Source: Erythrobacter sp. QSSC1-22B (GTDB taxonomy: Bacteria > Pseudomonadota > Alphaproteobacteria > Sphingomonadales > Sphingomonadaceae). From it: DNA of 64,000 nucleotides. Below are positions 50,041-63,947 of the stretch, piece by piece (the stretch's first letter is position 1; each line of letters begins with the position of its first letter). The stretch is from positions 124,001 through 188,000 of the forward strand of contig NZ_LZRP01000007.1 of assembly GCF_001678665.1 (NCBI RefSeq). Reading direction: 5' to 3'. Made by a program: the position numbers and the translations under genes. The notes under the pieces were generated by a model, which was not told where the DNA came from, searched no databases, and was given only the letters and a program-made list of their open reading frames with translations.

Positions 50041-50486
50041 GAACGGTCCTCGATCTGGGGGTCGGAAAGCTTGTCGACGCGGCGCTGATGGCGACCGGCG
50101 GCGAATTCTGTTGCGAGAAAAGCGGCAACGCAGGCCTTGGCCATGTCGGTTCCCGTGAGCCGGGCACCGATCGCGAGGCAATTCGCGTCGTTGTGTTCGC
50201 GCGCGAGACGGGCTGAGAGAGGCTCCGACACCAGCGCGCAACGCAGTGCCGGGTGGCGATTGACCGACATCGATATCCCGAGCCCGGATCCGCACAGCGC
50301 AATTCCGCGCTGCGCCGTGCCGTCCGCGATGACATTCGCCAGGCGATAACCGAAATCGGGATAATCCACGCTGTCGGGGGTGTCGGGACCGAGGTCGGCG
50401 ACCTCATGCCCTTCTTCCATCAGCCAGTCGCGCAATTCGGCCTTGAGTTCGAACGCGGCATGGTCGGAGGCAATAGCGATACGCAT
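50037..50486 (-). CDS. rpiB: Ribose 5-phosphate isomerase B
   Basis: A 149-residue RpiB/LacA-type isomerase. It starts [15 protein letters not shown], with the catalytic Cys in [17 protein letters not shown] and [13 protein letters not shown]. It interconverts ribose 5-phosphate and ribulose 5-phosphate. It leads the rpiB-glyA-nrdR operon. Confidence 0.96.
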   Translation of the reverse strand: MRIAIASDHAAFELKAELRDWLMEEGHEVADLGPDTPDSVDYPDFGYRLANVIADGTAQRGIALCGSGLGISMSVNRHPALRCALVSEPLSARLAREHNDANCLAIGARLTGTDMAKACVAAFLATEFAAGRHQRRVDKLSDPQIEDRS

Positions 50487-50539
50487 GCCGGCACCTTTAG
50501 GTCAGCCGGGCGGTTTTCTCCACCCCGTAAAGCGGGTTT

Positions 50540-50917
50540 TCAGCCCAGAAGCGCGCTTGCCGGACCAAGCCGTGCTCGGGCCATTGCCGACTTGATCTGC
50601 TCGTGGGTGTAAGGCTTGGAAACGGTGGGGGTTTTGGCGAACTCAGGTGGGTGCGACGTGTCGCCGTAACCGGTGGCGAAGACGAACGGGATATCGAGTG
50701 ATTGTAATTTGGCGCCGATGCCATAGCTCTTCTCCCCATGCACGTTGACGTCGAGAACGGCAGAGCCGATCCCGCCCTCGTGGATCAGGGCCTCGGCTTC
50801 TTCGAGAGAGGCCGCCATGATGACATTCGCGCCATCCGCGACGAGCATGTCTTCGAGTGCAAAGGCGATGATCGCCTCGTCCTCGAGCAAGAGAATGGAG
50901 CTGTCAGTTTCGATCAA
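50540..50917 (-). CDS. Single-domain response regulator
   Basis: A 125-residue receiver domain without an output domain. Acidic residues Glu12/Asp13, phosphoacceptor Asp56 (AVLDVNVHG), the Thr of FATGYG and the switch Lys in VSKPY are all present. The likely start is TTG 50917, which overlaps the stop of the kinase gene upstream (TTGA). Such stand-alone receivers usually pass phosphate from HWE kinases to another protein. Confidence 0.85.
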   Translation of the reverse strand: MIETDSSILLLEDEAIIAFALEDMLVADGANVIMAASLEEAEALIHEGGIGSAVLDVNVHGEKSYGIGAKLQSLDIPFVFATGYGDTSHPPEFAKTPTVSKPYTHEQIKSAMARARLGPASALLG

Positions 50918-52398
50918 ATCTCTCCCTTGATGCTGCAATGCAGCCCACCTCGATTGTAGTCGAGCGACACCGCCCCCTTGCGTCCGCCCAATCCGCTGTG
51001 GATCAGCCGACTGCCGAAACCTTTGCCCTGCGGCGGTGCGACCGGCGGGCCGCCCGCTTCCGACCAGTCCAGCGCAATCGACACTGTGCCGTCCTCGTTT
51101 TCGGCGCTCCACTGGATCGTGACCCGGCCTTCGGGAACCGACAATGCGCCATATTTCAGAGCATTGGTGGCCAATTCATGAACGATCATCGCCAGCGCGA
51201 CCGCCTGCTGGGGGCGCAGCACCAGCTCGGGGCCCTCGAGAACGCAGCGTTCGGCGGTACTCCCCAGCGCCGCGTCGAGCGATCCACCAATAAGACTGCG
51301 CACCTCTGCGGATTCCCAATTGCATGAGGTCAGCAGATTGTGCGCCACGGACAGGGCAGCGAGCCGGGCAGCAAAGGCGTCGCGGTTGGCCCTGTTGCTC
51401 TCGTCGAGGCCGAAGGACTGCTGTGCGAGCCCCTGAACAATGGCCAGCGTGTTCTTAACCCGGTGGTTGAGCTCGTGGATCAGCAGGTTCTGGCGCTCGG
51501 CTGCCTCCACCTCTTCGGTCACATCGTGGCCCTGGATGAAGACCCCTGTGACCTGCCGCTCGTTATCCAGGATCGGCTGGTAGACGAATTCGAGATAGAC
51601 CTGCTCGGGCTGCGCGCCGGGCTGCATCTGGAGGAACAACTGCTCCTGCCGCCCGAAATAGGGCTCGCCGGTGCGGCAAACCTCTTCGAGAATGGCAACG
51701 AAGCCCTGATCGATCACTTCGGGCAGGGCTTCTTCGATGGTCAGCCCCACCAGGGGACGGTTGCCGGTCAGCCGCCGATAGGCAGCGTTTGCCATTGCGA
51801 AACGCAATTCGGAGCCCGACAGCACTGCGGTGAAGCCCGGTGTGTTCTCGAGCAGATTGCGCAATTTGCGGGTCTCTTCGGAGAGATCGCGGTTGCGGGT
51901 CTCGACCAGCTGGGCGCGTTCGAACACCCGCATCTGCTCGCGCATCCCGCGCAACTCGTGAAGCTCGCTGATATCGACCGTGTGCTGGAGGATATGGGTG
52001 ACGGCGCCGGTCTTACCCTTGAAGGGCGTGTGGGTTGCGCTCCAGTATCGCTCCGCCATCGTGCCGTCGGGCTGTTCGATATCATAGCGGATATGCGCAA
52101 TTTCGTCGGCTTCGCCGCTGTTCAAAACCCGGTCGAAGGATGACAGCAACTGGCGGAAGCTCTCCGATTTCGGATCGCTCGGAAAGGCCTCGAACATCGG
52201 GCGTCCAATGATCTCCGGACGCGTCCTACCCGTTACCTGCAGATAGGCATCGTTCATCCAGACGATCACGAGATCGCGATCGAGCACCACATAGGCATTG
52301 GGCGACCGCTCGAACAACGCCGCGAAATCGACACCCGGATGTGCGGCCGCATGGTGGCTAACGGGATTCAGACATGGTCTCCGCCCGGAGGTCTGCAC
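50914..52398 (-). CDS. HWE-family PAS sensor histidine kinase
   Basis: A 494-residue soluble kinase with two PAS domains (about 25-145 and 178-300), the second followed by a PAC region, then the HWE kinase core with phospho-accepting His312 (LLIHELNHRVKNTLAIVQGL) and an ATPase domain (MIVHELATNALKYGAL, GFGSRLI). No membrane helices are seen, and neither PAS has the LOV cysteine motif. The start is uncertain: GTG 52398 has no clear Shine-Dalgarno sequence. It is coupled to a single-domain regulator. Confidence 0.87.
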   Translation of the reverse strand: MQTSGRRPCLNPVSHHAAAHPGVDFAALFERSPNAYVVLDRDLVIVWMNDAYLQVTGRTRPEIIGRPMFEAFPSDPKSESFRQLLSSFDRVLNSGEADEIAHIRYDIEQPDGTMAERYWSATHTPFKGKTGAVTHILQHTVDISELHELRGMREQMRVFERAQLVETRNRDLSEETRKLRNLLENTPGFTAVLSGSELRFAMANAAYRRLTGNRPLVGLTIEEALPEVIDQGFVAILEEVCRTGEPYFGRQEQLFLQMQPGAQPEQVYLEFVYQPILDNERQVTGVFIQGHDVTEEVEAAERQNLLIHELNHRVKNTLAIVQGLAQQSFGLDESNRANRDAFAARLAALSVAHNLLTSCNWESAEVRSLIGGSLDAALGSTAERCVLEGPELVLRPQQAVALAMIVHELATNALKYGALSVPEGRVTIQWSAENEDGTVSIALDWSEAGGPPVAPPQGKGFGSRLIHSGLGGRKGAVSLDYNRGGLHCSIKGEI

Positions 52399-52426
52399 CG
52401 AAAAAGTTTCCGCTGCGCTGCAAAGC

Positions 52427-54454
<2,028 letters not shown>

Positions 54455-54464
54455 AAGTGTCGCG

Positions 54465-56351
54465 TCAGTCCGTTTTATGGGCCGCGTCCGCCAGATCGGC
54501 GGAGCGGCTGTCTGATTCCTGCCGGGCCCTGCTGGCCCGCTTGCTTGCCATTTGCCCGAGTCGCGCCTCGAATTCCAGCTTGCGCCTGAGCAGGCGTTGC
54601 TGCTCGGCGAAAGCGCCTTCGGGATCACTTTCGAAACGCGCCGTGGCATCTGCCAGGGCGGCTTCGAGCGCGGGTCTCTCGACCAGCAACGACACGGCTT
54701 CGGCCAGCTCCTCGCGCGCATCAACCGGGTCTGTGCCTTCATCGAGAAAGGCGAAACGAGATGTTTCCGGTGGGGCAGGCAGGCCTTGGATAGGCGATAT
54801 GGGCGATCCACCGGACAAATCAAGCGCTTCGGCGGTTTCGAGCAGCAAATCGATCGCCGGACCGATATTTTGGTCACGCATGGCGAGGTCGCTCAGCCCC
54901 TCCTCGTGGCGGACGATCTGGTCGGGAAAGCGCGCCAGTCCGGCGATCACCGCCACCGCCAGCGCATCGCGCCCACCGCCTGAAATCACGTGGCGCAGCT
55001 TGGCGGCGGCTTCGGGTGTGAGGGTCGGGGCGGGGCGGGGCGGCCCACCTTTTTTCCACGAACCACGCGGCGTCCACTCGCGCTTTGGGAAGGCGAAAGC
55101 GGAAAATCGCTCGGTGAGTTCGCGGCGGTAAAGCGCGCGGATATCGGGATCCGCAATCGAGTCGGCATGGTCGAGAAGGCGCTGCTTGAGGCCGGCCTTG
55201 TCCTCGGGTGAGGCGAGAGGCGACGATTCGCGTTCGACCTGCCACAGCATATCGAGCAGGCTGCTCGCACTCGCCAGCAGGTTTTCGAGCGCCTGGCGGC
55301 CCTCCTGTCGCAGCAGATCATCCGGATCGAGCCCCGAGGGGAGTTGGACGATCGCCAGCGAATGCGAAGGACGCAGCAGCGGCAGCGCGCGCTCGATCGC
55401 CCGCATCGCCGCGCGCCGTCCCGCGGCATCGCCGTCGAAACACAGGATCGGGCGTTCGACATGGCGCCACAGCAGTTCGAGCTGCTGTTCGGTCAGCGCG
55501 GTGCCCATCGGTGCCACCGCCTCGCCGATGCCCGCCTCGGCCAGGGCGATCACATCCATATAGCCCTCTACCACGATCATCCGCCCCGACTGGCGCGCGG
55601 CGGGCGCGGCGCGGTGGAGGTTGTAGAGCGTGCGGCCCTTGTCGAACAAAGGGGTGTCGGGGCTGTTGAGATATTTGGGCGCCTTGGGGTTGCTCTCGGC
55701 ATCCAGAATGCGGCCACCGAATGCGATCACCCGCCCGCGTGCGTCCTGGATCGGCAGCATCAGCCGGTCGCGGAAGCGGTCGTAAGGATCACGCTCCTCG
55801 ACCGAAATCCGCATCCCCGCCTCGACCAGCATCGGCTCCTCGAAACGCGCCAGCGCCCGGCCCAGCGCCTGGCGGCCTTCGGGCGCATAGCCGAAGCCGA
55901 ATTCGCGCATAGTCGCCGAAGAAAAACCGCGCTTGGCAAGATAGCCGCGCGCCGCTGTGCCTTCAGCCGATCCCAGATTGGCGACGAACCACTCCTGCGC
56001 CGCTGCCGTGACATCCTGCAGTCCGGCGCGCTCCTCGGCGCGGCGGGCGGACTGTGGATCGGGGGCCGGAACCTCCATACCCGCTTCCACCGCCAGTTCC
56101 TTGACGGCATCCATGAAGGCGAGCCCGCGCTGGTCGGTCATCCAGCGGATCGCATCGCCATGCGCGCCGCAGCCGAAGCAGTGGTAAAAGCCTTTGGCGT
56201 CATTGATGGTGAAGCTGGGGGACTTCTCGTCGTGGAACGGGCAACAGGCCTTGAACTCGCGTCCCGCCTTCTGCAGCCGGACATGGCGCCCGATCACCGT
56301 GCTGAGCGTGATCCGCGCGCGCAATTCGTCCAGCCATTGGGGGCTCAGCAT
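54465..56351 (-). CDS. dnaG: DNA primase
   Basis: A 628-residue primase. The zinc-binding domain has [12 protein letters not shown] and [13 protein letters not shown]; the TOPRIM core shows [11 protein letters not shown] and [12 protein letters not shown]; a C-terminal helicase-binding region follows. ATG 56351 ([10 protein letters not shown]) matches primase N-termini. Its first seven bases overlap the end of the GIY-YIG gene, and no good ribosome binding site is visible, so translation may be coupled to that gene. Confidence 0.97.
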   Translation of the reverse strand: MLSPQWLDELRARITLSTVIGRHVRLQKAGREFKACCPFHDEKSPSFTINDAKGFYHCFGCGAHGDAIRWMTDQRGLAFMDAVKELAVEAGMEVPAPDPQSARRAEERAGLQDVTAAAQEWFVANLGSAEGTAARGYLAKRGFSSATMREFGFGYAPEGRQALGRALARFEEPMLVEAGMRISVEERDPYDRFRDRLMLPIQDARGRVIAFGGRILDAESNPKAPKYLNSPDTPLFDKGRTLYNLHRAAPAARQSGRMIVVEGYMDVIALAEAGIGEAVAPMGTALTEQQLELLWRHVERPILCFDGDAAGRRAAMRAIERALPLLRPSHSLAIVQLPSGLDPDDLLRQEGRQALENLLASASSLLDMLWQVERESSPLASPEDKAGLKQRLLDHADSIADPDIRALYRRELTERFSAFAFPKREWTPRGSWKKGGPPRPAPTLTPEAAAKLRHVISGGGRDALAVAVIAGLARFPDQIVRHEEGLSDLAMRDQNIGPAIDLLLETAEALDLSGGSPISPIQGLPAPPETSRFAFLDEGTDPVDAREELAEAVSLLVERPALEAALADATARFESDPEGAFAEQQRLLRRKLEFEARLGQMASKRASRARQESDSRSADLADAAHKTD

Positions 56352-56698
56352 GGGGGGCTGCCGGCGCTTGTAGTGGCAAACCCTATCCCGTTCGTGTCGA
56401 GCGAAGTCGAGACACGCTCGCCCGGCGGACGCGCAAAATGCGAAACTCGCTGCCAATCCCCGGCTGCCAGCGCCTCCTTCTTGGCTCGCGACCACTTTTT
56501 CACGCGCAACTCGCTTTCAAGGGCCTCGGCCCGGGTGGTAAATTCCTGACACCACACAAAGGTGACCGGGAGCCGCCGCGAGGTGAAATCGCAATATCCG
56601 CCGTATTGATGCTGGGCGATGCGCCGTTCGAGATCGTCGGTGTGGCCCGTGTAATATTTCCCGTCGGCGCATTTCAGCATGTAGCACCAGAAGGGCAT
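56345..56698 (-). CDS. GIY-YIG nuclease family protein (UPF0213) in a repeat-bounded cassette
   Basis: A 117-residue single-domain GIY-YIG protein. The two-part motif reads CYM...YYTG, with catalytic Arg in LERR and the likely metal-binding Glu in ALESELRVKKW. The domain ends near residue 92; residues 94-104 (ERVSTSLDTNG) are encoded by the left inverted repeat and the rest by adjoining DNA up to the dnaG start. ATG 56698 is chosen because the domain starts there; an in-frame ATG at 56740 lies in the right repeat. It interrupts the conserved yqeY-dnaG-rpoD order, which suggests recent insertion. Confidence 0.88.
   Translation of the reverse strand: MPFWCYMLKCADGKYYTGHTDDLERRIAQHQYGGYCDFTSRRLPVTFVWCQEFTTRAEALESELRVKKWSRAKKEALAAGDWQRVSHFARPPGERVSTSLDTNGIGFATTSAGSPPC
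56388..56418. repeat. Left 31-bp inverted repeat of the GIY-YIG cassette
   Basis: This 31-base segment begins CCGTTCGTGTCGAGC and ends GTCGAGACACGCT. It is the exact reverse complement of 56716-56746, 297 bases away. It lies within the 3' part of the GIY-YIG frame. Each copy can itself fold imperfectly (GTGTC / GACAC). Confidence 0.92.
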
Positions 56699-56715
56699 TG
56701 CGGTTCCTCCCTGCC

Positions 56716-56746
56716 AGCGTGTCTCGACTTCGCTCGACACGAACGG
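56716..56746. repeat. Right 31-bp inverted repeat of the GIY-YIG cassette
   Basis: A perfect 31-of-31 inverted match to 56388-56418, with the core TCTCGACTTCGCTCGA. It sits 18-48 bases upstream of the GIY-YIG start codon, so it would also lie in that gene's leader. Confidence 0.92.
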
Positions 56747-56795
56747 ATGGGTGCTCGGATTGGACGGGTCGTAGCCCTGCCCGATTTTGCCGTTT

Positions 56796-56820
56796 GCCTC
56801 GAGCGAAGTCGAGAGGCGCT
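56796..56820. repeat. Partial third copy of the cassette repeat
   Basis: The core TCGAGCGAAGTCGAGA, in the same orientation as the left repeat, occurs here with different flanks (CTCGAGCGAAGTCGAGAGGCGCT). It lies eight bases after the lipoprotein gene stop, outside the 31-base pair. Confidence 0.75.
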
Positions 56821-56828
56821 GATGCCGA

Positions 56829-57539
56829 TTATTCCACAGGCATTTCGGCAGGCGGGAAGGGCGCGGTGGCGGTGGCGGTCATGCCGCCCGTCTCCAGCTC
56901 CCAGGCCTCGGACGGACCTTCGGGGGGCAGGGTGGACTGCCACCAGAAGGTGATCGTCGCGCCCGGGGACCAGCCTTCTCCCGAGATCACGCGCCAGATC
57001 AGTTGGCCCTCGTCGGAGGTGACGCCGATCGCTTCACCGTCGCCCAGCGCGGTCTCGGCCTGTTCGCGCGCATAGCCGATTGAGCCGTTGAAACCGGTGG
57101 CGCGGCGCGTGGTGCGAAACAGCGTGGCGTAGGATTCGCCGCTGGCGCCATCATCGGCCGCGGACGCGGTTTCGTCAGTCGCTTCCTCCGCAGCCAGGGT
57201 TACTTGGTGGACATAGGTGTAAACCGTGCCCTCGGGCATCGCGGCGGGGTCGCAGGTCGCGGTCTCGCGCGGGCAGGCGACAAAGCTCACGATGCTGCCG
57301 ATCTCGCGCCCTTCCGCCATCAGCGGAGCCTCGACTTCGGTGCCCTGAGGGCCCTCGATCCTCGCCCCGAGCATCGCCTCGTCGTAATCGGCGGCAATCA
57401 GCGTGCGCGGCGCGGCAACGGTGGCCGTCGGGGTGGGCTCGGCCACCGCTTCGTCATCCGAGCCATCGCCGCAGGCGATCAGCGCCAGCGGGGCCAGTGC
57501 TACCGCGCCTAAGCGCAGCATCGTTCGGGACGCAATCAC
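56829..57539 (-). CDS. Predicted lipoprotein of unknown function
   Basis: A 236-residue protein with a lipoprotein signal peptide ending in lipobox LIAC (Cys23), then an Ala/Pro/Thr/Glu-rich spacer. I recognise no domain. The central part has a Cys pair (CPRETATC), and the C-terminus is Pro-rich with WWQSTLPPEGPSEAWELE. GTG 57539 overlaps the yqeY stop (GTGA); ATG 57521 would give a more typical signal peptide start. Coupling to yqeY supports real expression. Confidence 0.7.
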   Translation of the reverse strand: MIASRTMLRLGAVALAPLALIACGDGSDDEAVAEPTPTATVAAPRTLIAADYDEAMLGARIEGPQGTEVEAPLMAEGREIGSIVSFVACPRETATCDPAAMPEGTVYTYVHQVTLAAEEATDETASAADDGASGESYATLFRTTRRATGFNGSIGYAREQAETALGDGEAIGVTSDEGQLIWRVISGEGWSPGATITFWWQSTLPPEGPSEAWELETGGMTATATAPFPPAEMPVE

Positions 57540-57988
57540 GCCAGGCTCTCCTTGACCATCGCGCTGGCCTTGGCGCCATCGAGCACCGCGCCGTGGCGTG
57601 CTTTCAGCTCAGCCATGACCTTCCCCATGTCCTTCATGCCTTCCGCCCCGGTTGCCGCCTTGGCCTCGTCGATCGCGGCGCGCATCTCGTCATCGTTCAT
57701 CATCTGCGGCAGGAATTCGCCGATCACCGCCAGCTCGTCGCGCTCCTTGGCGGCCAGTTCCTCGCGCCCGCCGTCCTCGTACATCTGGATCGATTCGCGG
57801 CGCTGCTTGGCCATCTTCTGCAGGACCTCGATCACCAGCGTATCGTCCTCGGGCTGTTTGGCGGCGGTGCGCAACTCGATATCGCGATCCTTGATCTTGG
57901 CCGCGATCATTCGCAGCGTGGCGGTGCGATCCTTGGTTCCGGCCTTCATCGAGGTGGTGGTCGCGGTCTTGATGGTGTCGCGGATCAT
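57536..57988 (-). CDS. GatB/YqeY domain protein
   Basis: A 150-residue protein of the YqeY family, helical throughout: a basic N-terminal half (MKAGTKDRTATLRMIAAKIKDRDIE) and the C-terminal MGKVMAELKARHG seen in the GatB tail domain. It may help charge or bind tRNA, but its role is not settled. In Alphaproteobacteria it normally sits directly upstream of dnaG-rpoD, divergent from carA, as here apart from two intervening genes. Confidence 0.92.
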   Translation of the reverse strand: MIRDTIKTATTTSMKAGTKDRTATLRMIAAKIKDRDIELRTAAKQPEDDTLVIEVLQKMAKQRRESIQMYEDGGREELAAKERDELAVIGEFLPQMMNDDEMRAAIDEAKAATGAEGMKDMGKVMAELKARHGAVLDGAKASAMVKESLA

Positions 57989-58138
57989 GGAAAAAGCCGT
58001 TCGTAAGTGTGGATGGATTGGCGCGGACATAGAACAGCGCGCCGTAAAGCCAAGCGTTCCTGTTGACGAAATGCCCGTCTCGCTCTAGCCGCTGGGCCTT
58101 AGCACACATTGCCGACAACCCCTGATACCGGAGCGCCC

Positions 58139-59317
58139 ATGGCCCGTCCCGCACCTTCGCACGCGCAACCGCAAGGGGCCACCGGAGTCGTCGTCTTCGC
58201 CGACGGGACCTGCGTCTGGGGCAAGGGCTTTGGCGCGACCGGCAGCGCGGTCGGCGAAATCTGCTTCAACACCGCGATGACCGGCTATCAGGAGGTGATG
58301 ACCGATCCCTCCTACGACAGCCAGATCGTCACCTTCACCTTCCCGCACATCGGCAACACCGGCGCCAACGAGGAAGACCACGAGAGCCGAGGCCTGGGGG
58401 CAGTCGGCTGCATCGTCCGGCAGGAGGTGACCCCGCATTCCAGCTTCCGCGCACAACAGGAATTCGCCGACTGGATGGTCGCGCATGGCAAGATCGGGCT
58501 GTCGGGCGTAGATACCCGCGCGCTGACCCGCCGCATCCGCACCGGGGGCGCGCCCAACGCGGTGATCGCGCACCATCCGAAGGGCAATTTCGACATCGCC
58601 GCACTGCAGGCGCAGGCGGCGGAGTGGTCGGGGCTCGAAGGCCTCGACCTGGTCCCGCGCGTCACCCGCGAAGGCACCCAAGACTGGACCGGCGGGAGCT
58701 GGCAGCTTGGCCATGGCTATGCCGCGGGCGAGGGCGACCGCCCGCATGTCGTCGCGCTGGACTACGGCGCCAAGGACAACACTTTCCGCTATCTGGTCAA
58801 GGCCGGCGCGAAGGTCACCGTGGTCCCGGCGCGCAGCACGCTCGAGGAAATCCTCGCGCTGAAACCCGCCGGCGTGTTCCTCTCCAACGGCCCGGGCGAT
58901 CCGGCGGCGACGGGCGAATATGCGGTGCCGGTGATCAGGGAATTGCTGGAGCGCGACGTGCCGCTGTTCGGCATCTGCCTCGGCCACCAGCTGCTCGGCC
59001 TCGCGGCGGGAGCGAAAACCGCCAAGATGTTCCAGGGCCACCGCGGCGCCAACCATCCGGTCCAGCGCGTCGGCGGGGGCTGGGGGGCGAGCGAGGGCCT
59101 CGTCGAGATCACCAGCATGAACCACGGCTTCGCGGTCGATGGCGACAGCCTGCCCGCAGGCGTGGAGCAGACCCATGTCTCGCTGTTCGACGGCACCAAT
59201 TGCGGCATCGCGATCACCGGCAAGCGAGCCTTCGGGGTGCAATACCATCCCGAGGCGAGCCCGGGCCCGCAGGACAGTTTCTACCTGTTCGAGAAGTTCG
59301 TGGGGATGTTGGGGTAA
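58139..59317 (+). CDS. carA: Carbamoyl-phosphate synthase small subunit
   Basis: A 392-residue glutaminase subunit. The class I amidotransferase nucleophile is in FGICLGHQLLG, with the His/Glu pair in QYHPEASPGP. It hands ammonia to CarB for carbamoyl phosphate, used in pyrimidine and arginine synthesis. ATG 58139 is chosen because GGAG lies about five bases upstream; a TTG at 58109 would add ten residues. A 150-base divergent region separates it from yqeY. Confidence 0.97.
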   Translation: MARPAPSHAQPQGATGVVVFADGTCVWGKGFGATGSAVGEICFNTAMTGYQEVMTDPSYDSQIVTFTFPHIGNTGANEEDHESRGLGAVGCIVRQEVTPHSSFRAQQEFADWMVAHGKIGLSGVDTRALTRRIRTGGAPNAVIAHHPKGNFDIAALQAQAAEWSGLEGLDLVPRVTREGTQDWTGGSWQLGHGYAAGEGDRPHVVALDYGAKDNTFRYLVKAGAKVTVVPARSTLEEILALKPAGVFLSNGPGDPAATGEYAVPVIRELLERDVPLFGICLGHQLLGLAAGAKTAKMFQGHRGANHPVQRVGGGWGASEGLVEITSMNHGFAVDGDSLPAGVEQTHVSLFDGTNCGIAITGKRAFGVQYHPEASPGPQDSFYLFEKFVGMLG

Positions 59318-59321
59318 AGCC

Positions 59322-59930
59322 ATGATTAGTCAGAAAAAAATCAATCTGGCTGTGCTTTATAAGGTTTATCAAATCTGTGAAGCGCGAGATCAAAGTCCCA
59401 CCCACGACCAGATTAGGGGCGCTTTCAATGGCTTCATTCTGTCATTGAGACGCGTCGAAGTCGCGACTGAAAAATTGCAGAACGAGGGCTTGCTGGACTC
59501 CTGGGGTAGTTACGATACGGGACATACCTACTGCTCAATATCCGGCGAGGGCCTAGACGTCGTGGATAGGGCCCTTCGAATGCCTTCGTCGTTCATTGGG
59601 CGCATCGCGGCTCAAGGCGATGCGTGGTTGAATAGCGACGAAGCCGAGAAAGCAATTTTGGGTAAGAGATCGCGCCTGCAAGGCGATGATTTGGCTAATC
59701 TGGCTGATGTCGTTCACCCCGCCACCTCACGGGAAGCATCGCATGCGCCCGTGACGATCAACAACAACTTTGCGCCCTCGAATTTCAATGAGCAATCGGT
59801 GGAAAGCAAGCAGGAGGTTCAAAACTCTCCAGAGCCTTCCGCTACTCCGCAATGGATATCTATCCTCATCGCGCTACTCATCGGAGTAGCGGCAATCATT
59901 GCTACGCTTTACGCTGGCGGGAAGCTCTAA
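59322..59930 (+). CDS. Unknown tail-anchored, probably winged-helix protein between carA and carB
   Basis: A 202-residue protein I cannot name. The N-terminal 90 residues look like a winged-helix fold (LAVLYKVYQICEARDQSPTH, then LRRVEVATEKLQNEGLLDSW, then a hairpin TGHTYCSISGEGLDVVDRAL). A polar Asn/Ser/Glu-rich linker (about 140-175) leads to one C-terminal membrane helix (ISILIALLIGVAAIIATLYA). Base composition is far lower in GC than its surroundings (first 120 bases about 43% by my count). It starts four bases after carA, and carB begins directly after its stop. Confidence 0.75.
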   Translation: MISQKKINLAVLYKVYQICEARDQSPTHDQIRGAFNGFILSLRRVEVATEKLQNEGLLDSWGSYDTGHTYCSISGEGLDVVDRALRMPSSFIGRIAAQGDAWLNSDEAEKAILGKRSRLQGDDLANLADVVHPATSREASHAPVTINNNFAPSNFNEQSVESKQEVQNSPEPSATPQWISILIALLIGVAAIIATLYAGGKL

Positions 59931-63266
<3,336 letters not shown>

Positions 63267-63369
63267 CTGACAATTATCCTTCCGGACATTCCACGCTGAT
63301 CGAACCGCTCCCCGAGCGGCGCAGCCGCGAATTGCCGGAATCGACAGAACAGGAAGGACACTGGTCCGA

Positions 63370-63837
63370 ATGGAAAAGGTACCGATGCTCGCCGAGGGTT
63401 ATGAGAAGCTCATGACCGATCTCAGGGCTTTGCGCGAAGAGCGCCCGCGCGTGGTCGATGCGATCGAGGAAGCGCGCGCGCATGGCGATCTGTCGGAAAA
63501 CGCGGAATATCACGCCGCGAAGGAACGCCAGGGCCAGATCGAGATGAATATCGCGGACATCGAGGACAAGGTGACCCGCGCACAGATCATCGATCCGACG
63601 ACGCTGTCGGGCGATCATATCCAGTTCGGCGCAACCGTCACCTTGCTCGACGAGAACGACAAGCCGGTGAAATACCAGATCGTCGGCGTGGTCGAGGCCG
63701 ATGCGAACAATGGCCGCATTTCCTACAACTCGCCCATCGGTCGCGCCCTGATCGGCAAGAGCCTGAAAGACGAAGTCGAGGTGACTGTGCCCTCGGGCGA
63801 CAAGTTCTACCTGGTCGAGAAAATCGAGTTCATCTGA
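63370..63837 (+). CDS. greA: Transcription elongation factor GreA
   Basis: A 155-residue GreA. The N-terminal coiled coil ([20 protein letters not shown] through [16 protein letters not shown]) carries the acidic tip residues that stimulate transcript cleavage by RNA polymerase, and the C-terminal FKBP-like domain ends [29 protein letters not shown] about twelve bases upstream of ATG 63370 is a rather distant ribosome binding site. Downstream of carB by 103 bases, a conserved order, and followed by a terminator. Confidence 0.97.
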   Translation: MEKVPMLAEGYEKLMTDLRALREERPRVVDAIEEARAHGDLSENAEYHAAKERQGQIEMNIADIEDKVTRAQIIDPTTLSGDHIQFGATVTLLDENDKPVKYQIVGVVEADANNGRISYNSPIGRALIGKSLKDEVEVTVPSGDKFYLVEKIEFI

Positions 63838-63880
63838 ACGGTCGAGTTTCGAAGCAGACTTTGAAACTGGTTTTTCCGAT

Positions 63881-63913
63881 AGCCGGGGCTCCGCTTGCGG
63901 ACCCCGGCTTTTT
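63881..63913 (+). terminator. Rho-independent terminator after greA
   Basis: AGCCGGGG...CCCCGGCT forms an outer eight-base stem and TCCGC-TT-GCGGA an inner stem, with a single bulged C between them. A T-run (TTTTT) follows. It lies 44 bases after the greA stop and should end the car-greA transcripts. Confidence 0.92.
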
Positions 63914-63942
63914 CGTCAGAGGCTGGTCTCGTCAGAGGCCGG
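63914..63942. repeat. Short imperfect tandem repeat after the greA terminator
   Basis: CGTCAGAGGCTGG (63914-63926) recurs as CGTCAGAGGCCGG (63930-63942), 12 of 13 bases matching with a 16-base period. Probably a minor local duplication. Confidence 0.4.
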
Positions 63943-63947
63943 GTTTG

